DNA of 64,000 nucleotides. Origin: Cubamyces lactineus. Its lineage: Eukaryota > Basidiomycota > Agaricomycetes > Polyporales > Polyporaceae. The translations under genes and the position numbers were made by a program. Location of the stretch: positions 124,001-188,000 of the forward strand of contig JACDTU010000024.1 in the NCBI GenBank assembly GCA_022376465.1. The letters are read 5' to 3'. Positions 22,992 to 34,975 of the stretch are shown one piece after another; the stretch's first letter is position 1; every line of letters starts with the position of its first letter. A model generated the notes under the pieces. The model saw nothing but the letters and a program-made list of their open reading frames with translations, did not search any database and was not told where the DNA came from.

Positions 22992-24156
22992 GGTGTCATC
23001 CGACGACGTCCTCTAACCCTTTAATCCTCCAGGGAACGAGGGGGTAGCCAGGATCTTCTGCTCGCCTGCAAGCCAAGTTTATCATCACACGCAGCGTGCG
23101 TCACTGCAATACACCCTGAAAGCCCGCCAGCTCGCAGATCTAGGACATGGTCCCGAAGTGTTGAGGGACCACGACTGCTAGGAGGTCATGTGTACGCCAT
23201 ATTCACTTTACTGGGAAGTTAAGTCAGCACCCGGGGTTTGTCCGACGAGGCTTCAGTGCGATCGTAGCGCATCCCACCAATCAACGTACGATGCTTGTTC
23301 GGATGGTTGCTTTGAGTTCGCACTAAGTGCATGCCACAGGCCACCACGACCCTGGACGCGGATCCATCAACTCGTGGTGGACGCGAGATTGCGCGGCATC
23401 CATACACTTTCCTTGCATCGATCATCGGAGAGTACCTATGCGTATTGCATTGAAATGATATACCTGTGTCAGTTCAGAACGCACAAAAATCTCTGAAGAC
23501 ATTCAGATTGCGGCATACCTGAATGTGCGAGAGGATACCAGAGATCGATAGCCGTACGTGCGCATACGGACAAATCAACGATTCCGGGCACTAGTGGGCA
23601 CTTTCGTTCGTTCGTATATCTCGAGCGCGATAGCGAGGTAGATCCTTGCATTCTAGAGATGCACAGGGGGAGGATCTCTTCTGTCGTCAGCCACTAGTAC
23701 TTGGTGGTCCAAGGACACGCGTAAGTCGACTTAGTAGTCGTGGCATGCGCAACGGCCCATATAGCATAGGCGCCCACGATCATACTCGGCTACTGTACGG
23801 GTATGTCCTGGTATGTCATGTACTCTCTGCGCCCGCGAGACCGACTGTCATCGAATACCATGACGTGATTATGAGAAGTAAGCCGGAGTTACGAAGGTCC
23901 AACAGAAACAAAGCGATATAGCCAAACAATTGTCTTGACGCCCAGTGGCCTGCAGAGTCCAAGTGCACTTGGGCACTCCGCAATGGTCAGTGCCACGCCC
24001 ACAAATGGCCACATACGAGATGTGTACTTTGACGTAGCCCAAGCGGGCGATACGGAATATATTTATCACGCAGGACGTCCTGTAGATCGAGAGTGATCGT
24101 TATTGCCTATACGTTGATCGCACCTGTGACTTGGGAACCTTACCTTGGGCACCACC
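22992..24156. other. 1.2-kb stretch, no gene supported
   Basis: Open frames at 23188-23496, 23646-23921 and 23869-24069 lack motifs and partner exons. Near its end, GCCCAAGCGGGC followed by TATATTTAT (about 24030-24067) resembles the second box and TATA of the family promoters and precedes copy G. Confidence 0.4.
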
Positions 24157-24995
24157 ATGTCGACGAAACCATATCCCTGGGACGATGCTTATATCGTCGA
24201 ATACTATCACGAAGTACCCGCCGATCTCCCGAACGACAAAACAGTCCTGTACACCATCCCTCAGGATCCTCCGGTGCCTGAGGCAACGTATTGGAACGCA
24301 CCATCATCTCTAATCGCGGCATCGTATCCGCACACGTTAGCGTTTCCGACACAAGCCCGCTTCCCAGTACCGTTGCCGAAAGACGTCGACCCGGTGTTCC
24401 GCCAGGAGGTGCTGGTAGGCGGCGAGATTGGACTGCAGCTATCCACTTGCTGTGCTTTGGAAGAGGGCTATAGCGGGTTGACCGTGCTACGGCGCATAGC
24501 GACCACGGTCGACAATGCTTCCAGTCCTATGGACCACCTGTGTTATGGAAAGTACGTCTGGGTCGAGCGCGCATGGGTGAGCGTTCATATGCGGGTTTCG
24601 GGCGCAAGTGTTCGGGTGCTGATTGTCGATGTTTAGTTTCCAGGCGAGAACGCGCACAAAGCGCGTCGACCGTCTCCTAAGCACCGAGTACCTGGCTTGC
24701 CGCGCTCACAGTTGCTGAGCTACTTGGTCGAACAGCAATACAGACACTGGTCAGACACAATCGTGAGTCCTATTGAGTTGTACGGATCCACATAATAGGC
24801 TGCGAACTCACCTAGTATCTACAGTCATTCAAAGGCGAAGTACTACTTGACCAATTGATTGGCCAGAGACATTACAAGGTGAATTACCGAGTGAATTGGG
24901 ACTCGCTGTATCTTGTCGCCATCCGAAGGCGTCGCTCGAAGGCGCCAGATGGGAGCACACTCTGGTTCCCCGAGCTCGAGATACGCATCCCATAG
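24157..24995 (+). CDS. Novel paralog family member G (238 aa, 3 exons)
   Basis: Exons: 24157-24576, 24637-24762 and 24825-24995, all phase 0. The usual short first exon is missing or fused, so the start lies in what is exon 2 in other copies. Boxes: RFPVPLPKDVDPVFRQEVLV, TVDNASSPMDHL, VWVERAW before intron 1, LLSYLVEQQYRHWSDTI, LYLVAIRRRR and the C-terminus LWFPELEIRIP. With J it forms a diverged subgroup having WFP-LE in place of WCYF-LE. Function unknown. Confidence 0.77.
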
Positions 24996-25166
24996 TTGCA
25001 GTAAACCGCGAGATTTGCCGCCATTATGCCATATGCCATCAACCAAAATCATGACCATATGTACGCACCCATGCACCCATGTACTATAGCAACCCTGAAG
25101 ATACGTTTACAATAGTATGCACAACGTCGTGATGAATAGCCTGGCGCTCTATCGGACAAGCAATGC

Positions 25167-27053
25167 TCAGAGACCGCCGTACTTCTTGAGGAACTTCAGG
25201 TGGAAGTTCTCCAGCGCGCTCACGTATTCCTCCACACCGGGGCAGAGACACGTCAGCCGGTAATGGTGCTCGCCGTCCTTCTGGCCGAATCCTGAGCCAG
25301 GTACAACGCAGATACCGGTCTCCTCCAGCAACTGCAGCGCATATAGCGTGTCGGGGCTCTTGCCGAGCTTCTGCGCCTCCTCGACGGCCTTGTCAGGGAG
25401 CTCGAGCTTGGGGTAGAGGTAGAGCGCGCCAGGGGAGTCAACGCAAGAGACACCGGGCAATGAGTTCAGGCGCTGCGCCATGAGCTGCGTCCGGTGCCGA
25501 AGCGCTTCATGGATGGTGTCTGTCTCCTTCTTCCAGAGAGGGTAAGATGGCTCGTTAGGACGCGGTGGACGGACGAGACAGTCGACGCCGATTTGGCCTG
25601 AGAGCGGTGGGCAGAGCGTGACGCTCGCCATCTTGTACAGTAGCGCGCGGACCTCGTCGGAGATGTTCGTGCATTCGAAGTAGCCGCCACGACGGCCACA
25701 TTCGCCCTTGACGCCCTTGGAGATCGAGTGGAAGGAGAAGAGCGGGATGGGCGAGTTCAGCTCGCGCACGACCTGCTTGAACGAGTGGAACGGGTGGGTA
25801 TCGGGACGGTGCAGGTTCGCCTGGTAGACCTCGTCCGCGAGGAGGACGAGAGAGTGCTCCTCGCAGAGTCGTACGAGGTTGACCATCGTGCTCTTATCCA
25901 AGATCGCGCCGGTAGGGTTGCCGGGGTTAATCACGACGATAGCACGGGGCATGACACCATCCTGTTTCGCCTTCGCGAGCGCTGCCTGGATCTCATCCAG
26001 GGACGTTGACCAGCCTTCGGGCTCGGAGAGATGGTACGGAAGCGCGACACCGGAAAATTGCGCGAGCGTTGCAGTGTAGAGAGGGTATTGTGGGATGGGG
26101 ATGAGGATGCCAGTCACGTTCGGCGTGATGAGCACGTTGAGGATGAGCGAGACACCAGCGGATGCTCCAGCAGTCAGGAAGATGTCCTCTGGGTCGCTCG
26201 GATAACCGTCGCGCTCTGTTGTTGAAGGGAGTCAGTTTCACGAAAGTGCCAGATTGAGATAGCCCGAGCCAGGCACTCCAGCATATCTGTCGCGGCGATG
26301 ATTCGTAGTGCGAACTCTTCCGCGCGACATTTCAGCAACCAAACGGTGACACTGACGGCACAGGCGTCAGAGGCCCTCCGGAGCGTCCCCACATCGTTAT
26401 GGTGCGATCGCATCCACATGCCATTCCTGCGTAGCGGCCTGCGCACGCCACTCTCGGATCCTAGTGGTCCGAGAGATGGCCTTCCCTTGCTCTCGGTCTA
26501 CCGAGGCAATCAAATGCGATGGCACACACCTTCGATGAATTTCGCGACATGCTTGCGGATAAGAGGCACGCCCTTGCTGTGCGAATACGCGCCAATCGAT
26601 CCGATTTCTTCCTGGAGTTCCTTCGCGCGGTCAAGGACGTCCTGTGGCCACTTGTCCTTCACGATCTCCGCGAGAGGGGGGTATTCCATGAGCGCCGCGA
26701 CCTATGAGAGGTGTCAGAGTGCAGCCTCGCGAGATCTGGAGTCGATGCAGACATACCTGACGAGTGAATGTCAAGAAGGGCTGGTCAAGCCCCTTTTGCT
26801 GGGGGTTGCCGATGTTGGACGAGATGACCTTTTTGAAGGGCAGACCATGGCTCTCGCTCTGGAGCTTCTCGCGGAGCTCCTCAGCCTTGATCGCGAGCTC
26901 GCCGCGGACGGCGTACTGGACCTTGAGAATTGCGGGGTTGAGGTCGGCCGCGGTGAGGGGACGCATGTTGTGGGAGTAACGGAAAGAGGATGGAGGCGTC
27001 CGGGTCAGGCGGATGAGCTGGTTTTGTAGGGGTCGAGACGCAAGGCTGATCAT
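25167..27053 (-). CDS. Alanine aminotransferase (505 aa)
   Basis: PLP enzyme swapping amino groups between alanine and 2-oxoglutarate. Exons: 27053-26757, 26701-26530 and 26215-25167, phases 0 and 1. Features: a basic N-terminus (possible mitochondrial presequence, RLTRTPPSSFRYSHNMR), SNIGNPQQKG, DIFLTAGASAGVSLIL, VVINPGNPTGAIL, LLADEVYQ, and the PLP lysine loop SFHSISKGVKGECGRRGGYFE, which is characteristic of alanine transaminases. Then comes VPGSGFGQKDGEHHYRLTCL. Length and motifs fit the family closely. An internal ATG at residue 30 (MRPLT) could give a cytosolic form. Confidence 0.95.
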
Positions 27054-27990
27054 GGGAGGCGCAGCGAGGCCTAGATGATCGTCGAGATGGTCGTCCCGGT
27101 CGATGTCCTATCAGGTCTGATCAACGTCCAGAGCAGCAGAACCGGGAACGTGTTGGGGTCGTCGTCGTCGTTGGCGGCGACGAGCTCGAAGGCACGGGGT
27201 ATTTAAATGACTCTACCAAAAGCGCCTTTATGGGCGTCTAAATACAGCAGCACTGTCCAGGGTCCGATCAGACACCTGACACTGCTACTAATCGCCGCCG
27301 TAAGTCCGCATTTGCAAGTCTTTCTTCCAACCGAGTCCGGCTTCAGCATGCGCGCGAAGTCTCTGGTCAACTCCTGCCACTCAGACAGCAGATAAAATTA
27401 CACGCGAAGCCGGGAGACGAGTTCTATTGAATAACGTATGTCTAGCGGCATTGTGGCTTGTCGAAATGATCACTAACGACCACCAGCGGCTCAGTATTGT
27501 TAGAACAGGGCACTCGGCGGCGATACTAATGTCATACGTGGATTCTATCAGCCAGGCAGATCGCATATGTCTGTCAGTCTGAAGGACAGCATTGAGAGAT
27601 ATGCACAGCTGACAGAGTGTACTTGCCCCCTGACGCGATCATGAAGCAACGCGACCGAATTGAATCGTCACCTGTTGAACCACCTTCGCGTCCTAATGGA
27701 TGATGTCGAAACCATGTCTGCCAATATTGACCGCGATGTAAGTACTTGTTTAGAGCTATGTCTCTGAGTGCTCATAGCTCGTCCAGATCCTGCTGGAATT
27801 GCTTCTATCCACCATTTTATCATAGCGCTGCGATGCAGTCCTTAGGCCACGCGCGAGTCCATCTCGCCCGTTGTCAATCAACTTGGACCATTCGGGTGGG
27901 TTTCCGGCGTCATTCGGCGCCGTTGTAGCTCTCTGTGTCCTTGCTCGATGAGGGACACAAAGCGGCGGCTGCGCACGGTCGTAGTTGAAG
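27054..27990. other. Intergenic, no supported gene
   Basis: Upstream region of alanine aminotransferase (minus) and of family copy H (plus). Short open frames on both strands have no motif. Confidence 0.4.
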
Positions 27991-28030
27991 CAAAGCTCCA
28001 GTGATGTCCAAGCGGCTCACTTATAATATA
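27991..28030 (+). promoter_or_regulatory. Family-type promoter module of copy H
   Basis: CAAAGCTC at 27991-27998, a 7-nt spacer, GTCCAAGCGG at 28006-28015, TATAATATA at 28022-28030; ATG at 28108. Same order as the other copies but with a shorter spacer. Confidence 0.58.
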
Positions 28031-28107
28031 GATACGGGGGCGAGCCCATCGTACTTTCAACATCCCTTCTCAGGATACCGCCTTATTCCGTCTCTTGCAC
28101 AATCACC

Positions 28108-29051
28108 ATGAGTCCATCAAAGAAAGCTACTACCATCCAGCCCAAACCCTATGCACCACCCACCCGCTCGAAGCGTAAGTCGTTGCCACGACATCGAAGA
28201 AAGTTCACTCACTGATCTTCACTTGTAGCAACTCCGAGGGATGTCATGTACATCGCAGGCACCGGAAAACAGCCTGACATGTCCATTGAGGATGCTGAAC
28301 GCTTGAAGGAGGAACTCGACGAAAGGGCACGGTGGCAAAGTCTCGCCGAACGGCCGTTCTGCGTGCACATCAAGGACCTCGAGATATCCCCCAACCCCTC
28401 TTCGGAACATATGCTCCAGTACTTCCCAGTGCCCCTCCCACATGACACCGACCCCCGTTTCAAGATCGACATCGTTGCCAATGGCATGATCGGGTTCCGA
28501 CTCGCCAGCGACGATGTGCGCAATGATTCCTTGCCTGTACTCCCTTACGTGTCGCGCACTGTAGACAACGCTACGATGTGTCTGGACGACGAGATTCGAG
28601 GGAGCATCATTTGGACGCAGAGAGTCTATGTAAGACTACTGTTCTGCATTATGCGTACCGGTTGTGAATGCAAGCGGCTGATTGTTCCAAATCCAGTTTG
28701 CCCAGGAAAAGACGAAGATGACGCCCACGGACAGGCGTATTCGGCCAGGCTATACGCTAGGCCATCTGATCACGTTGCTACTGCATAAGCAATATAGACA
28801 TTGGTTCGGGCAAATGGTGAGTCAGGCTGTTCGACAACCTTGAAGTTGGCATCATTGTCGGGCTTATTGGCGCTGACATTAAGACGAAGATGAAAGGTGG
28901 ATGCAACTTGCAATTCCTCGTCGGAGCGAAGGTGGTCCCAGAACCGGGACGCAACCCAGTGAGTTGGTCTTCACTGTACGCTGTTGCCATTCGCCGCCGT
29001 CCCTTTGGTTCTGGCTGGTGTTATTTCTTCCAGCTGGAAGTACGGGTGTAG
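28108..29051 (+). CDS. Novel paralog family member H (251 aa, 4 exons)
   Basis: Exons: 28108-28174, 28229-28629, 28697-28816 and 28884-29051, phases 1, 0, 0. Boxes: FPVPLPHDTDPRFKIDIV, TVDNATMCLDDEIRG with IIWTQRVY before the intron, GYTLGHLITLLLHKQYRHWFGQM, LYAVAIRRR and WCYFFQLEVRV at the end. Exon 2 also has an acidic alpha-helical stretch (MSIEDAERLKEELDERARW) shared with copy I, so H and I are closest relatives. Function unknown. Confidence 0.8.
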
Positions 29052-29669
29052 CCAAAGCTACCAACTGTCTGCCAGCCGAACGGACGATGTTGATATCGGT
29101 ATACCACTGTTAATGATAATATGTCTTTCCTTCACGTTCCGATGCGTATGTGTCGACCAAATTCTCGCCCGAGCGTTGTTTCACGATAGCCCACATGCTG
29201 GCCTCCATCTCATGGAGACAATACGGTTAGCTCAAGAGTCCCGGTCGTATGACGAGGGTCACGAATGTTGGCAAGAATACTGTAGCACTGACAGGGACTC
29301 AGAATAGCAAGGCTGGCGGATGCAGTACGCCCTCTTAAAGCTACACCGCCTGAGTACGAGGTCTGGTATGACTGCTCGTGCATCGCCGTAATTCGCCGGA
29401 GCACAGGCGCGGATGACGGGCTTCCGCAGCTCGAACTTCAGTTCTGAAGGCTGCGACACATGCAGCAGGAGCATACCGTGATGTACGCACCGAATGTCCG
29501 TACGTGATTTCGGCACGAGGAGCCTGAGTATGCGCATGCAACGTGAAGCAAGCAGAGCTCTCGAAGAGATCCTGCGGGTGAATTTGCCTCTCGGAAGAAA
29601 GGAAGGACTGTCAAAGAGCTCTCAACGTAGGTTCGCAATTGTAAACCAAAGCATCACAAAGCACAGCCA
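29052..29669. other. Intergenic, no supported gene
   Basis: Convergent 3' flanks of copy H (plus) and RRP9 (minus). Open frames at 29210-29541 show no motif. Confidence 0.4.
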
Positions 29670-31684
29670 CTATGTCCGAGGATGCAGCGCAAACACCAGC
29701 GCACCGTTCACATGGCCCTCGCCCTTCCGCTGAATCCACCGCCCGAACCGCGTCTCCTGCCCGACCCCCGCGACGAGCAGCACCGGCGAGCTGCCGGGCT
29801 TCGCCTGTTTTCCGGTCGTCTGCGCTGGTGCCTCGGAAGCGTCTTCCGGAGAAGTACGAGAAGCCCATGAGGCTGCGCTCGAGAAGTCCTTCGGAGGCGT
29901 GAGGAACTGCAAGGAGTTGACGACACCGAGGGCCGGGATCGTTCCGATGAGCGAAAACGACTTGAGTTTCTGGTCCACTTTCCATAGACGGATATCGCCA
30001 TCCCACGAACCTGGAAGGGCGGAAGCATTAGCAGGGGGCAGGAAGATGAGCTTCGAGAAGACGCACCAGAAGCGAAAAGGTCGGAATACCGCAAGCTAGC
30101 CAATGCAGTCACCCAGCGTGGTTTTCGGACAATCGCCACATCCTCCGTGTCCTCATGCGAGATGTCCATGCCGTGCGCGACGGCCTGGGTGAATATGGGC
30201 TTTTTCTTTTGCGTCGACCACAGGCTGATGGAGCTATGCGCAACAGATGAGTGTCATGAGACTAAAATGAGAGAGTGGGACGTACCCGCTGTCTCCACCG
30301 CTGACAAAGGTAGTCTCGTCAATCATCGCGACACATTCGATGCTGCCCTCGATGAAGCGCTCCGACTTCGAATTATCTTTTCCCTTCGGTCGCCCTCCCT
30401 CATGATCTTCATCCATACCCTCGAGGTCGTCGTACCACTTGCTACCGCCTCCGCCTCGGAAGACCAATTGTGTCTCTTCCGGTACCTTCCAAAATCGTAC
30501 GGTCTTATCACGCCCACCTGCGCTGACCGCGGTCTCAGCGCGGAGAGTGTCGATAGAGAGAACTGGGTCCTGGTGGCCGAAGAGTGTCTCAACGTAGCCC
30601 ATAGTCGAGAGGTCGAAGAGTTTCAGCGTCCGATCGTAGGATCCTGAGTACAGCTGCGTCGGCGTCTGTAGTGAGGGTTGTGCTTTCCGGAACGCAAGGG
30701 CCTGTGACTGTGTTGGTCATGTTGCATACAATGAAGGGGCGGATAACGCACGGATATGCAGTCACGGTGGCCACCGAATCCTTTTACCCATTCGTTTTTC
30801 TCTACATCCCAGATGCCTACCCTGCGGTCTTTACCACCACTAGCAAGATACTTGCCATCCGGGCTAATAGCGAGGGCCCAGATCTCGTCTGTGTGGCCAT
30901 TCAGATCCCCAGTTTCTCGAGACTTGCCCTTGCCCTTGTCTACCCGGCATTTGTGGAACATGTGTACTTGGCGACCGGTGTGCAAGTCCCACTTCATGAT
31001 AGAACCCTCCTTGCCGGATGTGTACAGCCAACGTGCATCGTGAGAGGCCACTGCAGCAGTTACCGGGAAGCGATGGCCACGCTTCGTACGCAGGGAGGGG
31101 GTATGCGAGAGGTCAAACTAAGAAGCTATCAGAACGCAGAGGTCGTAGCGCCATTCAACGCACTCACGGTGTCTGCCACGAACAGATGCATCTTCCCAGA
31201 GTGCTCTAGGACATCTTGCTTGAGACGCGCCGAGATGAGCTCGCGGTCGATCTCCGCGGCGTCGAATTCGCCCTCGGCTAGGATTGAAGTTAGCACCCTC
31301 AGAAATTTAGGATGGACGAGCGTACATACCTAATGATAACCCTTGCTTTACACTCTCAAGGTACATTTTCGCCAGCCTGAGACGCTTCTCGGCCGGTGTC
31401 TCGTCCTCATCCTCCTCTCCGCTTTCGTACGCATTGGGGTCTACGTCGGGTGCTCGGAGGTCCATCTCGTCGATGCCATCGCGCTCGTCGTCATCTTGCG
31501 TCGCATCTGAGAGTTCTTCGTCTGCAGCCCCCTTCTTCTTCGTAGTACCCTCCGGTTTACGCCCTTTGCCTCCCTTGCCTTTCACAGCTCGCGCCGCTTT
31601 CTTGGAAGCGGACGGTCCATCGTCCCGAGTAGTCGACCGTTTGCGTTTCCTGTTCTTCGATGTTGCAAAGAACGAGTCTGGCAT
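29670..31684 (-). CDS. RRP9: U3 snoRNP WD40 protein RRP9 (U3-55K) (584 aa)
   Basis: Component of the U3 small nucleolar RNP that processes pre-18S rRNA in the nucleolus. Exons: 31684-31330, 31277-31168, 31117-30752, 30701-30286, 30233-30067 and 30010-29670. The N-terminus is basic then acidic (NRKRKRSTT, GEEDEDETPAEKRLRLAKMYLE), typical of Rrp9. WD40 repeats follow: HRFPVTAAVASHDARWLYT...IMKWDL, GHTDEIWALAISPDGKYLASGGKDRRVGIWDV, GHRDCISALAFR...LKLFDL, GHQDPVLSIDTL...VRFWKV, FVSGGDSGSISLWST and SGSWDGDIRLWKV. A Ser/Thr-rich insert interrupts the last blade. The start at 31684 (MPDSFF) is chosen over a longer in-frame extension. Confidence 0.93.
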
Positions 31685-32846
31685 CGCGCACGACAAGTAG
31701 GACACCAGACAATAACACAAAGGTTGTTGAGGAGGGGAGCAGGTAACTGAGTTCCGACGGCAAGCTACTGAGCTCAACTCGCCAAGTTTTCTGGATTGCT
31801 CACGTGATCTGGACTGCGATCGAGCGCCATTAGGCGTCAAGAAACAGGCGTCTAACGGTACGTGCTCAGAAGTGCTCACTGCAGCTCAGGCTGCTTCGAG
31901 TTCTCCATCCTACCTACCACCATATCCGGTATCGTGGAATTTGCCACCAATAATCAAAAGCGAAGCTCTCTTGCGCTAGCGCGGTAATGAATGCGTCAGA
32001 GCCGGATCTAGGATTGTACTTGGATCGCCGTAGCGTTCGAGGACTGCTGCTTGCTATTGGATTTGTCCTGAACTATGTTACTACGTCTCAACGGGGTGCT
32101 TACCCGAGGAACTTCGACTGGTTTAGCATCATACTGAACAGCCGGCGAGCCATGTGCATCGAGCGCTCGAGCGTTCATCTAGGCTTCTGCCCGGCCCTCT
32201 CGGGTCTTGTCTGACCAGCTACAATTCAGCGGAATCCTTCCGATGTTCTCACTGCAGGGCCATATCGGCCCCTAAGCTCACGGAGCTATCATTCAAGTTC
32301 CTCACCAAGTGGCTCGATGGGTGGTAGGGCCGTCTTCGCGTGGCTGCATACTCGTCTCACCCTCACGATCGTCATCTGAACTCTGATAGCGGATCTGCTC
32401 CGACACGGACACTCTGAGAACGTGCTTTGATGAGCGAATGCGTCTCTATCCAGTCAAATCCTTCACGTATCCGAGTCGATGGCAGATGGTCCGAGCGGTG
32501 AGCGGTGAGCGTGAATTTCGCGACTTGCGAACTTACTTGCACAGCTAAGCGCCCAGATGCTGTGACCGCAGACTCGGTCCGATCTCCTGTTTGCGGCTAT
32601 TTGTGCTTTGTGGCGGGGAAGCTAGTGAATATATAGGGCGAGAGCTCGCAAAGCCCCAAAATCCCACTCTCATCCCCAATTCCCTCTGTTCGACGCCGTA
32701 CGCTTGCTCATGTTGGTAGTCATCGTGCAACAGCTCTCACCTGCCGCATTTTCTGCTTCCCAATAACGCACGCTCTGCGTCGCGGGTGTAACGAACACAT
32801 CCGAGGCGTTCATAAGTTGTTTCATTTCTCTTCTTGACCAGCTGCA
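31685..32846. other. 1.2-kb divergent intergenic region
   Basis: Upstream of RRP9 (minus) and of the copper-fist gene (plus). A plus-strand open frame at 31987-32214 and minus frames at 32545-32948 have no motif. A TATA-like tract (AATATATAGG, about 32630) lies about 215 nt before the copper-fist start codon. It could be its core promoter, with a long leader. Confidence 0.4.
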
Positions 32847-34754
32847 ATGGTCAGTAGACATCGCCGAAGTCGCTGTATCGCATGCCGCTGATATACGTAT
32901 GATTTCAGGTTTTTGTGGGGGACAAGAAATATGCGTGGTACGATTCATTCGTTGTCCACAGCGTGTAGTTCTGATTAGTGAGTAGCGAGACGTGCATCAA
33001 AGGTCACCGCTCCTCGTCCTGCAAGCATACCGACCGCCCTCTCTTCGAGATCAAGAAGAAAGGACGTCCAGTAACGCAATGCGAGCATTGTCGTGAGCTC
33101 CGAAAAACACGACAGATCCATGTGAAGTGTGTATGTGAGAGTAAGGACGGCAATCACGAGGTCTCTGGTCCTGGACCGTCCGGGCAAGGTGTGTTAATCC
33201 ATTGACTCTATCGTTTCAGTCTCGTCTGACCGTTAAGGCCTGCTTGCTTGTTTGCTGGTTAGGAACGTTCAAGGTCCCGGCTCGCGCCGCGTTTCCTAGC
33301 GGTCTGCCTGTCGAGCTGCTAGAAGCGTCGGCTGCGTCCCGCCCATTGTCAGAAGGTTCTGACTCAGATTATGCTGGTAGGAGTACCTATCGTATGCGGT
33401 CGTATTCTCATCCTCACTAACAGTCTTTCTAGGTCGGAGCTGTGCGTGCAAGGATGACGCTTCGTGCAATTGCTGGACACCTCGACACCGGCCGAGACGT
33501 AACACAGGCCATTCCGTCGAATCAAGACCCGTGTCCACAACATCGAGCAATACCGTCCCCCAACCTGCAGCGCTTGTGATCAGCGCGCATAGTGGCAACA
33601 ACCGACCTGTCCTCCCGAAGCCACCTGTCGAACGCTCAACGTCCCCCTCTCGGAACACACCCGCCCCCGCTCTCGTTCCGTCCAGTACTCGTGCGCCGAT
33701 GCATGGACAGTCCCTCTACAGTCCCTACGGTCGTGCATATGAATTTACCCATGGCGCGGAGCCTCAACATCAGCAACCTGCTCATTCACCTACGCACACG
33801 TCTATAGGTCTCAACCATTCTCGTGCGGACAACAACCTCCCTGGTCCTGCCCATGATGAAATTCTATACGGAGACTGGCCCCCGCCTAATTCTACTCCGC
33901 TGTGCAACTGTGGCTCGGCCTGTGCCTGCGCCGGATGTCTTGAGCATAACGGGCCGAACGTGGACCTCAACGCGTCATGCGCCAACCCCAATTCCTGCAC
34001 GGCATGCTTAGAATGCAATCTCAACGCCCTAACTTCTCTTGCATCGGAAATCGTCCAACCGGTGTACGACAATCCGTCGGGTCAAAACGTCGGTGAATGG
34101 CTTCGCCAGATGTCGACTATGCCTGACTTCCCCACTTCCTCCGTGGACCCTCCCCGGCCCCTTACGCAACCCGACTCCCGCTTCATCTCACCCACTAGTC
34201 AATCGTATGCACCTTGGAGCGACTCTCGCAATGCTAACCCCTATTTCGCTGCCTTCTCCGTGGGGTCGGAGTGTTGTGGTGGACGCTGCAAATGCCCCGC
34301 GGGTATGTGTGGATGCCCGCCAGATTGCTGTGGATGCTGTCAAGGCTGCAATTGTGTCGGCTGCAACCACGATACCGGCTCAGAACGTACCCTCACCTTT
34401 GCTACTTCCGGAGAGCGTGCTCCGTGCTGCGGCGGACGTGAACACCTTTCTGATCGCTCCTCACAACTCTTATCAGTGCCGAGGGAGACGTCTAGTCAAG
34501 GGACCTCGCTGTCGTCGAATTCGTCCCCTATCCCCTCGCCGTCATCGTCTTCGCCTATGCCCTATTCAAACACTGCCGAGGCTTTGCGCGACGCCACTGG
34601 AGCGCACTCGTGTTGCGGCTCCATGGGCAACCTATCGATGCACGCCCAAGTCGCCGGATCGTCGCACCAGCCCGAATCCAATGCCATTAATTCCAGGATT
34701 GCCGATCATAACGCGTACAATATGCAACCCGCTCGTTCTCGCCGCTTCTCTTGA
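32847..34754 (+). CDS. Copper-fist transcription factor (Cuf1/Mac1/Ace1 type) (556 aa)
   Basis: Copper-sensing DNA-binding regulator, nuclear. Exons: 32847-32849 (ATG only), 32909-32937, 32986-33188, 33263-33376 and 33433-34754. The joined N-terminus reads MVFVGDKKYACETCIKGHRS, then SCKHTDRPLFEIKKKGRP and CEHCRELRK. This is the copper-fist zinc module with the R/K-GRP minor-groove motif. Cys clusters follow: CACKDDASCNCW (residue about 118), CNCGSACACAGC, and CCGGRCKCPAGMCGCPPDCC followed by GCCQGCNCVGC. These are likely Cu(I)-sensing. The remainder is Pro/Ser-rich and probably regulatory. Whether it activates uptake or detoxification genes cannot be told. The ATG-only first exon is required because GT follows the start codon directly. 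Confidence 0.92.
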
Positions 34755-34975
34755 AAAGAGGTCGCGCTCATCCCTGTACCATAACGACCTTCTCTGACCG
34801 TACGTCATTTAGATGAGCGGCTTCGCTTCTGCAATTTGGCTTTGTTTGAATTGTCCTTCGTTGCCATGCTATCATTTGTAACACGGTCAAATGTGAATGG
34901 AGGCTGAACTTCCGAATACATAGACATCTTTGCGCATCGTACATCCGCCGGCTATATCTTCGATCTTCAATCTCA

